The notes: generated by a model not told the origin, from the letters alone. Numbered from the stretch's first letter, positions 1-8,426 are shown. The stretch is 30,873 nucleotides of DNA from Campylobacter concisus (GCF_003048405.1 NZ_PIQS01000008.1:1-30873); one strand, 5' to 3'. Program-made: numbers and translations.

Positions 1-206
1 TTCTAATTTATAATAATGAAAACGAACTAACATTATCTTTTGATTTTAATGAAGTAAATAAAATTCCCTTACAAAATTTTATTGATTTTTGCAAGAAAAT
101 GGCAAATGCATTAAATACAAAGTTTTATTATTGCGGTTTAGAGCCCGCTCAGGATACTAGCACGCAGTTTTTTACATACAATGGTGTAGGAAAAATAAAC
201 TGGTAA
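1..206 (+). CDS. 3' part of an immunity-like gene that crosses the window edge
   Basis: The reading frame starting at base 3 is open from the left edge to a TAA at 204-206 and gives 67 residues ending VGKINW. It is not a truncated gene. The last base of the window plus bases 1-2 complete a TTT codon, so this frame is continuous with the ORF beginning at 30696. The joined protein is 127 residues, acidic and without a signal peptide. I recognise no family. Its place directly behind a toxin 3' fragment and in front of another immunity gene marks it as a probable cytosolic immunity protein of a contact-dependent inhibition module. The junction is read directly; the function is inferred from context. 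Confidence 0.8.
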   Translation, partial: LIYNNENELTLSFDFNEVNKIPLQNFIDFCKKMANALNTKFYYCGLEPAQDTSTQFFTYNGVGKINW

Positions 207-221
207 ACAAAATAATGAAAT

Positions 222-260
222 CTAATTTACGGAAATCTTAATGCTGTTAAGGGAAATTAA
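222..260 (+). pseudogene. Relic 3' tail of a toxin gene
   Basis: Thirteen codons ending in TAA read L-I-Y-G-N-L-N-A-V-K-G-N. The end of the TpsA toxin (about 29690-29726) reads I-P-I-Y-G-N-P-I-L-E-K. In both places the stop is followed after one base by the ATG of an immunity gene of the same family. The segment is best read as the last codons of a displaced toxin domain, kept because immunity modules were captured together with the end of their toxin gene. It also supplies the ribosome binding site (AAGGGA) of the next gene. Confidence 0.55.
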
Positions 261-261
261 A

Positions 262-636
262 ATGAGAAAAATAAGGGAATTATTGGCAAAGTCTTTGTTT
301 AGACTTGCTTCAACAGATTATCAAACACAATATATTGATAATTCTACTATTTACGAGTATGTGGTACCAGAAGACTTAATTGAAGAGGTCGCAAATTTTT
401 GTAGAGAAGCACAATTAGATTGTTTCAAAAATAATTTTTCAGAACGAGAATTAGAATTTGCAAATATATTGCGAAATAAAATACTCAACCTGCCAAGTGG
501 TGATATATACGGAACAAATATATGGGCTGAATTAAAAATAGATGCAGAAAAATTTTTAAATATTTTGGGTTATCAAATAAAAGATTTTGATTATAGTACA
601 ATAGATAATATAGACCGCAATGAGCTTGGTAAATAA
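262..636 (+). CDS. Orphan immunity protein, family A
   Basis: This 124-residue protein probably protects against a toxin whose gene has been lost. The ATG at 262 is preferred to the in-frame ATG at 241: AAGGGA lies 6-7 bases upstream, and the paralogues start at the matching point. It aligns with the frameshifted copy at 689-1071 (shared blocks LASTxYQ and YIDN) and with the gene behind TpsA at 29728-30111 (shared SKRELE/SERELE-like block, a central acidic helix, and GYxIKDFDYS/GFSIENFNYE near the end). No signal peptide or membrane segment is visible, as expected for a cytosolic immunity protein. The family has no name known to me. Paralogy is seen in the sequence; the role is inferred from position. 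Confidence 0.7.
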   Translation: MRKIRELLAKSLFRLASTDYQTQYIDNSTIYEYVVPEDLIEEVANFCREAQLDCFKNNFSERELEFANILRNKILNLPSGDIYGTNIWAELKIDAEKFLNILGYQIKDFDYSTIDNIDRNELGK

Positions 637-647
637 AATAACAAAAT

Positions 648-686
648 CGAGTTTATGGAAATCTTAATGCTATTATGGGAAAATAA
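648..686 (+). pseudogene. Second relic 3' tail of a toxin gene
   Basis: This reads R-V-Y-G-N-L-N-A-I-M-G-K and stops at TAA 684-686, two bases before the next immunity ATG. It is nearly the same as the tail at 222-260 and shares the Y-G-N motif with the end of the TpsA toxin. The immunity genes at 262 and 689 therefore carry the same kind of toxin footprint in front of them. Confidence 0.55.
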
Positions 687-688
687 AA

Positions 689-1071
689 ATGTATCAACTA
701 AAAAAAATATTATTAGAAAGGCTATTTGAATTAGCTTCTACTGAGTATCAAAAAAATATATAGACAATGCTACTACTGATAAATATACTTGGGGCGATGA
801 ATTAGTAAATGAGATAATTAATCCATTAGAACTTATACAAAGGCCAGAAAATAAGTACTTATTTGATAATAATGAGCTCCTAGCTATAAAAGAATATAAA
901 AATAAACTTGATATTATTTGTAAAAACAATAATATAGATACAGATTTATATGAAATGCCAGAAATTTGGAATAAGATAATTATAAGTTCTGTAAATTTAC
1001 TAAATTTATTAGGCTATTCTCTTAATGACTTTGATGAAGATGCGAACTTGATAGCCGAACATAAAGTTTAG
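689..1071 (+). pseudogene. Orphan immunity gene, family A, frameshifted at an A tract
   Basis: Translation from ATG 689 gives MYQLKKILLERLFELASTEYQ and then hits TAG at 761-763. Just before it is a run of seven A residues (750-756). One more A would restore the frame: Y-I-D-N-A-T-T-D-K-Y and on to a stop at 1069-1071, about 127 residues in all. The restored protein matches the 262-636 gene along its length (ASTEYQ/ASTDYQ, YIDN, a closing LLGYSLNDFD against ILGYQIKDFD). The single A deletion could be real decay, a slippage on/off switch, or a sequencing error. Confidence 0.7.
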
Positions 1072-1145
1072 TAATATAGTATTGGTAAAAATTAATAAAT
1101 TTATAAATCCTTTCTTGCATTTACTATTTTTTAAGCTAGTGCTAA

Positions 1146-1268
1146 ATAAAACTAGATGACGGCAAATTTGAAGCGATGACAAGCGTTGATAGGCTAAATT
1201 TATACTTAAAGTGGTGGAAAATAATAGAAAATACGGCTGTAGAAATTATTGGGGATAGTCAAAAATGA
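1146..1268 (+). pseudogene. Toxin C-terminal fragment in front of the immunity gene at 1265
   Basis: An open frame with no start codon runs from just after a TAA (1143-1145) to TGA at 1266-1268. It encodes about 40 residues with the block LNLYLKWWKIIENTAVEI. The stop overlaps the ATG of the next gene by four bases (ATGA), the spacing expected between a toxin and its immunity gene. No homology to the TpsA toxin is visible, so it would be a different toxin type. The toxin label is inference from position. Confidence 0.4.
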
Positions 1269-1540
1269 GAGAGCTTTATAAGATTTATTTAAAGGACAAT
1301 GCGCAATTGGGGCAAATGCCAAAAACAATTCACTACTCTGGTAACACTCTTTTGCCAAAGCCATTTGCACTAAGTATTGTCAAGTATAGTGACAATGAAG
1401 GATATTATTTGCTTTATCTTGACAAATTTGGAGAAGAGCAGGCAGATACGTATCATGAGACTTTAGAAGATGCTTTTGGGCAAGCAGAATTTGAATTTGG
1501 CGTAAAAAAAGATGAGTGGTTTTTGGTAAAAAATCAATAA
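1265..1540 (+). CDS. Probable orphan immunity protein (91 aa)
   Basis: A 91-residue acidic soluble protein with an aromatic core (YKIYLKDN at the start, YYLLYLDKFGEEQ in the middle, EFGVKKDEWFL near the end). The ATG overlaps the stop of the preceding toxin-like fragment (ATGA). It is unrelated to immunity family A. There is no signal peptide or membrane helix. I do not recognise the family. Its size and its place in a row of toxin tails and immunity genes support an immunity role. Confidence 0.6.
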   Translation: MRELYKIYLKDNAQLGQMPKTIHYSGNTLLPKPFALSIVKYSDNEGYYLLYLDKFGEEQADTYHETLEDAFGQAEFEFGVKKDEWFLVKNQ

Positions 1541-1553
1541 TCTTGCAGGATAG

Positions 1554-1931
1554 TTCAAAAAAGAGTTTGGAGTAAATAAAAAGTTAAAAATAGTTTTACA
1601 AACAGATTTCGCATGTGATAGCGTATTTTGGATATATGATGAATTTGGTGAAAACATAAATGGCGGAACATGGGTAGAGCAGGAAGATGAAATATCTTGG
1701 GACAGCAAACTTCCAGACGAACTGTTATCTTGCCCAGATATAAAAAGGCTCTCGATGGAGATTATGAAAGAATACAATAGTCTTTTTATAAACAATGAAA
1801 AGAATTTAGCTATAAGGGCTTTGCTAGTCCCGAATCCGAAGCAAAATACATGCAAAAAAATCAACGAACTTAGAAAAATTTTATATGAAAAATGTGGAGA
1901 CAAATACGAAATAGTAGATGATTTGCATTAA
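1554..1931 (+). pseudogene. Probable orphan immunity gene lacking a start codon
   Basis: An open frame of 125 codons follows TAG at 1551-1553 and ends at TAA 1929-1931. It encodes a protein-like sequence (VLQTDFACDSVFWIYDEFGE, then an acidic Trp-containing middle and a basic helical end). No ATG, GTG or TTG occurs in frame near the beginning; where a start is expected, after GGAG at about 1567-1570, the codons are GTA-AAT-AAA-AAG. It is probably a start-lost immunity gene. Translation from a very unusual start cannot be excluded. Confidence 0.5.
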
Positions 1932-1960
1932 AATAAGCTTTTAAATTATAATAAATAAAC

Positions 1961-2451
1961 TCCTTAAAAGATACAATAACTGGAGTTTATTATCTAGTAA
2001 CAGATACAAAAGAGACAGCCAAAGGTATAGCAAATACTGTCTTAAATGCAGATACGCTCATTTATAACGGCTTTATGAAAAGCGAGCTAGATATTATGCT
2101 CGGAGATTATGCTAGCGCAACCTCTAGAGATTTTGAATTTATGGCTAGACTTACCGGTTCTGGCGCTATTACAAAAAAGCTAGAAATAAGCTATCTAATG
2201 AGATTTTTAAATACAAAAGAGATGGCCAGCTTTATGGGTCGAATAACCAAAATATCCCAAAATATCACAGTGAGCGTAGGGAAATATACGATGACAATAG
2301 ATATATCTATAAATTTAATGGCGAATACCCAAGATGTGTTTATGGTTATCTCACAAATAGAAATGACAAGATTGAGAAGGTTGTAGGCTGGGTTATATTG
2401 TCTGGAAAAGAGTATTGCAAAGAAACACCAGGAGTTGGAACGTGGATGTAG
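1961..2451 (+). pseudogene. Orphan TpsA C-terminal module: duplicated pre-toxin segment plus a different toxin
   Basis: The first 75 or so codons (LKDTITGVYYLVTDTKETAK, then NGFMKSELD, then GAITKK) are a clear copy of residues about 1815-1890 of TpsA. After GAITKK the two diverge completely. Here the downstream toxin sequence is in another frame: a missing A at GAAATAAGC (about 2184-2192) would join it to NKLSNEIFKYKRDGQLYGSN, IYDDNRYIYKFNGEYP, VVGWVILSGKEYC and a stop at 2449-2451. No start codon or ribosome binding site is apparent, so it is a silent cassette that could be recombined onto TpsA. I do not recognise the toxin domain, which is rich in Tyr, Asn, Arg and Lys. Confidence 0.75.
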
Positions 2452-2650
2452 ATAAGGCTAAATAGCCAAATCTTAAAGCAAGGTACGAAGTGCGTGTAAG
2501 TTCTTTGTGCAATTCATTTCTAAAATAGCGGTATTACTTTTTTGTTATATCTAATGAATGATGTGAAAAAGGGTAGTGAGCTTTTTAGTAATAGGTTTAC
2601 AATCATAGAAAAAATTCTATATAACATTTCTTTATCATCTTAAACATGTT

Positions 2651-2779
2651 TCATACAATGAATTTTAGGCATTTTGCTATATCAACAGCAGACGTTTTGG
2701 ATATTTCTTTGTTAAAGTATGAACAATGTCTTTTTATAAAAAATTCATTATTAACTAATATATCAACTCTTATTTTCAT
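2651..2779 (-). CDS. Possible 42-aa small protein
   Basis: The minus-strand ORF begins MKIRVDILVNNEFFIKR and ends AKCLKFIV. An AGGAG lies 12 bases before the ATG, a little far but usable. The composition (alternating hydrophobic and charged residues, one Cys pair) reads more like protein than the plus-strand ORF over the same bases. The family is unknown, and it may be a relic. Confidence 0.3.
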   Translation of the reverse strand: MKIRVDILVNNEFFIKRHCSYFNKEISKTSAVDIAKCLKFIV

Positions 2780-2796
2780 ATTTATAACAAGCTCCT

Positions 2797-2889
2797 TTAC
2801 AAAAAACAAGGCAAAAAGCCCAAGTCGATTTTATGACAAACTTTATAAAATCGCCATTGAGCTCTTGAAAATGCTAAGGGTTTTGCCAT
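2797..2889 (-). CDS. Possible 30-aa leader or relic ORF
   Basis: A short minus-strand ORF (MAKPLAFSRAQWRFYK...) lies directly upstream of the 42-codon ORF at 2651-2779. Its end is just before the AGGAG of that ORF, which would suit a leader or the first gene of a pair. There is no known family, and evidence beyond the arrangement is weak. Confidence 0.2.
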   Translation of the reverse strand: MAKPLAFSRAQWRFYKVCHKIDLGFLPCFL

Positions 2890-3343
2890 AATCTCTACGA
2901 TATAAGGTTACTGTTTTAGTTGTTATGATTTTCGTGTTGTATCAAAAAAATGGGATAAAATAGCAAAAATCCCAAAAAAAGAAAAATTTTAATAAAAATA
3001 CCGAAATAGTATTTTTTTGGACAATCTAGTTTATTTTTTTAAAATTGAATTAATAATTCTTTTAAAAATATTCCAAAAATTTGGGATAGTCCCATATTTG
3101 GCACAGATATAAAGTGCTCCCAAGCACGCTAAAATTGGGGTTTAAAGCACTTTTTCAAAAATTTCCCTCTGTTTGATGCATTTAATTGCTCAAATTGCAA
3201 AAGCAATTTTTCGCAAAATGCATTTTATACTTTGCATAGTCGCTATCGCTCCGCAAAAAAATTGATCAGTAAAGAAAAAAGTTTTAATTCTAGTGTAAAA
3301 AGATTCATACAAATAAATTTTAGAAAATATTGCAAAAATGTAA

Positions 3344-3376
3344 AATATAATAGTATTTCTATTATATTAATATAAT
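3344..3376. promoter_or_regulatory. Overlapping AT-rich inverted repeats upstream of the HTH gene
   Basis: AATATAATA (3344-3352) and TATTATATT (3360-3368) form a 9-bp inverted repeat with a 7-base loop. It overlaps the perfect 16-bp palindrome ATTATATTAATATAAT (3361-3376). The position, about 130 bp before the HTH gene, suits an operator, possibly for the regulator itself. Similar palindromes occur before the primase-like gene and after the intact ParA pair. Confidence 0.4.
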
Positions 3377-3508
3377 AATTATTATATATAAACATAATAA
3401 ATTATAATTATTATGTAAAGTAAATTTATTTTACACAGCTATATTTTTGATTTTATGCTATAGTACTAACAATAATACAATTTTAATCGGTAAAAGGAAA
3501 AGTATTAA

Positions 3509-4435
3509 ATGTCTCTTCATCAGGACGTATGTGATGCATACAACATAAATAGATATGAGTTGGCTGAAAAGCTTGGTGTTTCAAAAACTACACTTGATAG
3601 CTGGAGTGATGAAAACAGAATGACGAAAGTAACTCGCCTGGCACTAGAGCTTATGCTTGAAAATCATCATAAGACAAAGCTTTTGTCTGATTTAAACAAC
3701 TCGCTTTCTAAGATTGTTTTTTTAGAAAGCAGCAATGATGAAAATATGGACATAGATGATGAACAAAAAAAAATTGCAAGTAGAATAAAGCATATTCTAA
3801 ACGAATATGATTTCAGCCTTGCAAAGGCTAGCAAGAGCCTAGAGTTTCCAGATTTTGAATATTTAAACAAGGTATTAAAAGCTCAAATTTATCCTAGCTT
3901 CGACTTTTTAAAAAAGTTTTCAGATGTTTTTCATATCTCAAATGAGTGGCTCGAGGATGGTAAAGGGCATCCATTCGATTTAGAGATAATAGGCTGCAGA
4001 TATTTTTCTCAGTTAAAAGAAAAAAAGAGAGAATTTAATAAGTTTTATATCGTTAATTGCACAGATAATATAGAGTATACAAAATTAGTTGCTGAGGATA
4101 AATTGGGTCGTTTTGATATATTTGAAAGAGATTTTTGTATAGGTGATCGTTTCATCATGAGCGGTATAGAATGCAGCGATCTTTTTGAATTATATAGTTT
4201 CTACACTGAAAATAGAGGGTCATATGTATCCTTAGTTACGCTTGAGTCAGATGATTATAAAAAATTGCTTTCAAGAGACTATTATGCTGGCAATATTTTA
4301 AAACGTAGCAGAGGATCATGTATGCTATATGACTTATTTGATCTAGACTACTATAATCAAGATAGGTATGGAAAATTTTTTGTTGAGTGCACCAATATCA
4401 TTAAAGAAATAAAAGAAAGAAAGATAAATAAATAA
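3509..4435 (+). CDS. Transcriptional regulator with two helix-turn-helix segments
   Basis: A 308-residue cytosolic DNA-binding protein. Residues 8-50 form a first HTH (YELAEKLGVSKTTLDSWSDE, as in phage CI-like repressors). Residues about 90-155 form a second, lambda-repressor-like helical unit (SLAKASKSLEFPDFEYLNKV, then FDFLKKFSDVFHISNEWL, the usual end of such domains). The remaining 150 residues are a separate domain of unknown type that could bind a ligand or partner. The start at 3509 has AAAGGAAAAG upstream and a TATAGT -10-like box at about 3459-3464. A terminator follows directly, so the gene is its own transcription unit. The target is unknown; the nearby AT palindromes are candidates. 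Confidence 0.8.
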   Translation: MSLHQDVCDAYNINRYELAEKLGVSKTTLDSWSDENRMTKVTRLALELMLENHHKTKLLSDLNNSLSKIVFLESSNDENMDIDDEQKKIASRIKHILNEYDFSLAKASKSLEFPDFEYLNKVLKAQIYPSFDFLKKFSDVFHISNEWLEDGKGHPFDLEIIGCRYFSQLKEKKREFNKFYIVNCTDNIEYTKLVAEDKLGRFDIFERDFCIGDRFIMSGIECSDLFELYSFYTENRGSYVSLVTLESDDYKKLLSRDYYAGNILKRSRGSCMLYDLFDLDYYNQDRYGKFFVECTNIIKEIKERKINK

Positions 4436-4440
4436 AAAAG

Positions 4441-4471
4441 CGGTCAGCGATGTGCCCTGACTGTTTTTTTT
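4441..4471 (+). terminator. Rho-independent terminator after the HTH gene
   Basis: CGGTCAG (4441-4447) pairs with CTGACTG (4457-4463), allowing one G-T pair, across a 9-base loop. It is followed by a run of eight or nine T residues. It lies five bases after the stop codon of the regulator gene. Confidence 0.8.
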
Positions 4472-5045
4472 ATTTTTATCATCTTGCTTTTTTAAAAACT
4501 AAAAACAAATATTTTTAAGAATTTATAGGCACCTAAGTCTAGTCAGTTTGTTTTTGTTCCACATACACCCAAAGCGTGTATATTATAAGTTCCTAACGTA
4601 CTTATAGCTTTGGCTCGTTTTAAGTACCTATTAGGTTGATTTTTAGCTTTTATATTATGAAATATATAAATTTTAAGCATATTTTAAGAACCCAATAGAT
4701 ACAATTCACTCTCAAACAGGACAAAATTATTCTTTTTATAAAAATATTTTCAAAAAGAACATGATCAAAGTTATTAGGCCAATAATAACTTTTGAATCTA
4801 TATGGATGTTTAGTTCCATATGTTTTCTCCTCTCTCCGACTAAATTAGGTGCGTGTAAGGGAGCAACAATTATTCTATCGTAATTATTATTAAAATAACC
4901 TTAATGATTTTACCGCTAGTTATTATGAAAATTATTAGATATTAATATTTTCATAAATTTCGCCATCAAACAAAGTCCGGATCTTGTATGAAATATTTTT
5001 TTATAATGTTTTTCTTTTGCTGTTGAAAACAAACATTTTCATTAC
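4472..5045. other. Non-coding region with a perfect 9-bp hairpin
   Basis: No supported gene. AAGTTATTA (4768-4776) and TAATAACTT (4783-4791) form a perfect 9-bp stem around GGCCAA. ATAAGT and ACTTAT near 4585-4606 form a smaller one. At 5011-5041 a 31-base block (CTTTTGCTGTTGAAAACAAA and on) recurs with a few changes at 12517-12547, on the far side of the Rep_3 module. Confidence 0.5.
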
Positions 5046-6385
5046 CTATCTGACCGATCTATGCCAAGATGCTTGACTACAAAAAGGAGATTTTATAACG
5101 ACTTCTTCGACGGTTGGGTCTTTTTTGACTAAGGATCTTTTATCGGGCGCTTGTTCTATTATCTCGTCTTGGTATGCTTGTGCTATCTCTTTAAGCTTTG
5201 AAATTTTATCTTGAGCTTTCTTAAGGTCGCCGGCGATTTTATCTCGCTCTTTTCTGGCTTCGTCTCGCTCCCGTCTAGCTTTTTTAAGATTTATAGCAGT
5301 TTTGTCTCGTTTTTGTCGCATTTTTTCTAGCTCTTCGATGCGCATATTTAAACTGTATGCCATAGTGATATTCATTTGCGTTGCAGCCGCCTTTAAAATA
5401 TTATACGTTCCATTTAATTTTGCAATTTCGATCTTACCGTAGTGACGAACGGCCCCGTCTAGAGTAGGTTTTAAATTTAGTCCCTTAATAGTCTCCACAG
5501 CATTTTTTGAAAAATCGCTTTTTACGGTATCCAAAAATGCCGATAGTTGTTATTCGAGGTTTTCTACGGTCAATTTTTCCTTGAGCTTAAGTTTATCTTT
5601 GACTGCAGTTAAAATGCTCTCTAGCTGCGCATACTCTTTTCTGGTTGCGGACATACCCCTCAAAGTCTCTCGCACCTCTTTATTTATAGTTTCTAGCTTT
5701 GCTAAAGTAAGCTTCTCTTCCACTTTTTGTAGCTTCCGGAACACTAGCAGTCATGATAGCTAAAGCTTCCGGATCTTTAACGAGCCGCTTGTAGATCCGC
5801 GACGGTATATTTTTTCTGTTCGGGTTTGGCGTACCGCGCTACAATCCCAGTATATTGGCTACTTGGGTCTGTAGTTGTTTAAATTCAAGCCGTTTTCTAA
5901 ACTTTTGGCGGTAGATAGACTTTCCGTTTTCGGGATCTAAGACGCAGAAATGAATATGTCCGTGTATTGGCCACGAATTTAATCGCGTTTCCTTGCTCGT
6001 CGTATTCGTAGTGTCCTTCGTCCCTATAAATAACACTCAGTGTCGTACGGTATCCGAATTTTTCTTCTACGTATTTAGCTACTTTTTCTAGATCTTTTAG
6101 AGTGCGGTTTTTTCTTAGATTTACCACGAGTTCTAAAAAACAATGTTTGGTCTTAAATTTTTGACCGTATGTTTCGTAATACTTATCCCTTGCATCTTCT
6201 TCTAGCCTTCTTTCTAATACAAGAGCATCTTTTGCGCTCATATTTGTCATATTTAAATGCTGAAATTCTATAAAGCTTGATGCTGCTTTTGAACCGACGT
6301 GCATATTATGCCACACGCCGCAACTTGCTCCCTTATCAAATCTAGCATTTGCTAGAGTACCGTTATCCGCATATGGTATATTCAC
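5046..6385 (-). pseudogene. Plasmid mobilization relaxase, decayed
   Basis: A relaxase nicks oriT and pilots the strand in conjugal mobilization. The intact N-terminal part (start GTG 6385 after GGGGGAT) runs through ARFDKGASCGVWHN, a basic middle part and YRDEGHYEYDEQGN. The histidine cluster HGHIHF, the expected metal-binding motif, then follows in another frame, with ENGKSIYRQ behind it. Later pieces keep changing frame: a TAG at about 5839-5841; then the YTVADLQAAR segment; then KDPEALAIM; then a long charged coiled-coil tail, residues alternating Lys, Arg and Glu. An in-frame TAA at 5550-5552 lies inside the tail. With at least three frameshifts and two stops the gene is dead as read. 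Next to it is a candidate oriT. The MOB class was not assigned with confidence. Confidence 0.75.
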
Positions 6386-6451
6386 CCCATCCCCCTTTTT
6401 CGCTAGCCCCCTTGTGGGACAAGAAAAAGCGCATCTAGGTAGCCAGCGGCT

Positions 6452-6524
6452 GCTTAGTGCGTACTAAGCTACAAAAGTAGCAGTGCGGTCAAAACGTAGC
6501 CCGCAAGGGGCGTAACGTTTTGAC
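6452..6524. other. Candidate oriT, first mobilization module
   Basis: Three inverted repeats sit in tandem between the relaxase pseudogene and a small companion gene: GCTTAGT/ACTAAGC (6452-6458, 6463-6469), GCTAC/GTAGC (6468-6472, 6477-6481) and GTCAAAACGT/ACGTTTTGAC (6488-6497, 6515-6524). The block is clearly richer in G+C than its surroundings. AGTGCG between the second and third repeats recalls the AAGTGCG end of MOB-Q type nic sites, but the match is partial. The position, upstream of the relaxase start, is the usual place for oriT. Confidence 0.55.
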
Positions 6525-6541
6525 GAGCCTTCTTATATAGT

Positions 6542-6775
6542 CTATACGCGAGTAAGCTTATACCCGTTTGTATACTCGACGGCTTCCGCTAGCTTATCCA
6601 GCTCTTTTTGCAGGCTCTTTTGTTTACTATTTAGCTCATTGATTTTAGCTTGTCATTTTATGGATAGCTTAGTGATCTTGTGCCAAGCTTGCGGAAAGGT
6701 TATTTCTCCCAAGCTCATTTTTTCTTCGATATCTTGAATCGATTTTATGTATTTATTGTCAGAAACGTCGAACAT
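6542..6775 (-). pseudogene. Small mobilization-linked coiled-coil gene with an in-frame TGA
   Basis: From ATG 6775 the frame reads MFDVSDNKYIKSIQDIEEKM and on to LSIK, hits TGA at codon 41 (6653-6655), and then continues as QAKINELNSKQKSLQKELDK to a stop at 6542. The second half is a clear coiled coil. The total would be 77 residues. It lies beside the candidate oriT and points the same way as the relaxase, as accessory mobilization proteins do, but I do not recognise the family. The stop is a plain substitution, not a homopolymer change, which argues for real decay. Confidence 0.5.
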
Positions 6776-7359
6776 TTTTTAGTCTCCTTAATTTTTTCTT
6801 ACATCTTACCGTACGATTTTTATTTTTACAAGGGTTTTAGGGCTTCGGCGTTTGGATAATGAAAAAAATAGTCGGTTAAAAACTAAGCATATGTGCTTAG
6901 TTTAGGGAGTTATGAGCTATTTTTATTTTAAAATAATATTTGTAAAAAAGAGCCAGATTTTATAGCTATGTTAAGAAATCCACATTAGCCGCGTAAAAAT
7001 CTTTGCAAACTGCCCCTCTAAAAGAAGTAGCCTTTCAGCGCTTTAGTCCATAAGCAAGTCAAAATAGGGGGTAAGGGGGCGGTGCGCAGTGCGTAAGCAC
7101 AAGCACGTACACACGCCCCGGTTCCGATTTAACTTCTAACGGTTTTTTCAATTTTTTTGCGCGAGGGTTTCCTTTTAACTTTTTTTAAATTCTTTGTATA
7201 TCTTTTAGGGGCTTGCTAGATCCGATATAATCGGTTTTACAGAAGTTATACAATAATAGATTTTCCATTAATTTTTATATCTTACCCAATAATATACCAT
7301 ACTGATTTATTATTCTTTTTATATAAAATACCATAATAAAATAATATATGGATTATTGA
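6776..7359. other. Non-coding region upstream of rep: candidate origin region
   Basis: Between the divergent mobilization and rep genes. AACTAAGCA (6881-6889) and TGCTTAGTT (6894-6902) form a perfect 9-bp hairpin with loop TATG, sharing ACTAAGC with the candidate oriT repeat. At 7082-7106 GTGC-GTGC-GCAC-GCAC forms a smaller GC-rich hairpin. No clear iterons are visible to me, although such an initiator normally needs them; the last 150 bp are AT-rich. No gene seen. Confidence 0.45.
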
Positions 7360-8421
7360 ATGAACGAAATTGTGAAGTATTCCAACGAGTTGCATGAGCT
7401 AAAAATTTAACAGTCTTACAGAGGCACAACAAAATGTATTTTTACTCTTTTACAACAATTTAGAAGCACTAATGGATATACGCTAGAGCTTGACTATTAT
7501 AAGGTTTTTAAGCTTGCCAACATCGCAGAAAGCGGTAGTTATAGAAAAGAAATTCTAGCAAAATTAAGGCATATTCAAACATTTACTTTTATGTATGAAA
7601 CAAACAATAAGGGCGATTTAGCCCAAGAAATTATATTTCCAAAAATAGAAACAGACAGCGAAAATAGGGTTTTAAAAATCAAAGTATCCAAGAACTTCAA
7701 GGATCGTTATATTGACAGCCCTTTAAAAGGTTGGACTAGGCATGAACTAGCTGAATTCGTTAATCTTAGCGGTACTTATGCAAAGACGATTTATCGTTAT
7801 TTAAAGCAGTTTCGCGCTCAAGGATGGTGGCATATCAAATACAAAGATTTTAAGGAACTTTTGGAAATACCTGAAAGCTATCAAGCTTGCAATATTGACC
7901 AGCAAATTTTAAAGTCAGCAATAAAAGAACTAGCGTCTGAACGTAACCTATTCGACCAACGCCGAACGCCGTTTAAAGGGCTTATGATAAAAAAGATTAA
8001 AAGCGGACGCAATATAGAGGCGCTGGAGTTTTATTTTGAACCTCAAAAAATAAGCGATATCGAGCGAGACGAGAAGGAAAATAAACGAAATTTAACCACG
8101 ATCGCAAACGACATAAAACAAAAAGACATGCTAAAGCAACTAAAGCGCAGCAATCCGATAACCGGTAAAACGGTTAATGATTTTGATCCGTATATAGGGA
8201 GATACTTGCGTATATACAACGATAAAACGGACGTTATAGACGTACTAAAGATTCAAAGCATCGAGAAAAACGGAAAGCAATTAGAAGCAAAGCTTTTAAA
8301 CGTCGACGACGGATATTTTACCGCCATGCTCTTTGATAACTTTAAGCATTTTAAAACACTTTTGAGAGGTATGAGGATTAACCCCCTAAAATATCAACGA
8401 GAGTATTTTAAACTGAATTAA
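7360..8421 (+). pseudogene. Rep_3-type replication initiator with two compensating frameshifts near the start
   Basis: Initiators of this class bind iterons through two winged helices and open the plasmid origin. From ATG 7360 the frame reads MNEIVKYSNELHELK and stops at TAA 7408-7410. Removing one A at 7401-7405 gives FNSLTEAQQNVF, and adding one T shortly after gives TLLQQFRSTNGYTLELDYYK, which joins the rest in the original frame. The remaining 300 residues are intact, including YRKEILAKLRHIQTF and a second winged-helix region (HELAEFVNLSGTYAKTIYRY, FKELLEIPESY). Restored length is 353 residues. An N-terminally shortened product from ATG 7591 would lack most of the first domain. It ends 5 bp from the convergent restriction gene. 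Confidence 0.75.
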
Positions 8422-8426
8422 TTTTT

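Larger units (their letters stand above)
2452..3508. other. Long intergenic stretch, mostly non-coding
   Basis: About 1 kb of very AT-rich DNA between the toxin array and the HTH regulator. It holds two doubtful short minus-strand ORFs near 2.65-2.89 kb, an imperfect stem-loop at 3175-3223 (AATGCAT and AATTGCT arms) and AT-rich palindromes at 3344-3376. The decamer TTGATCAGTA at 3262-3271 recurs at 12554-12563. I see no other gene. Confidence 0.5.

Noticed and set aside
738..929. 63-codon minus-strand ORF
   Set aside because: It covers the frameshifted immunity gene on the other strand, whose restored protein matches a paralogue. The minus ORF is a shadow.
1463..1903. 146-codon minus-strand ORF
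   Set aside because: It lies opposite two plus-strand immunity-like frames and reads as a Phe/Leu/Ser-rich shadow with no ribosome binding site.
2646..2891. 81-codon plus-strand ORF
   Set aside because: Hydrophobic, no ribosome binding site. The opposite strand gives more protein-like short frames, so no call was made on the plus strand.
7082..7106. GTGC/GCAC hairpin as a tRNA or riboswitch
   Set aside because: Too short, with no tRNA arms or anticodon loop. I found no tRNA, rRNA or known riboswitch in the window.
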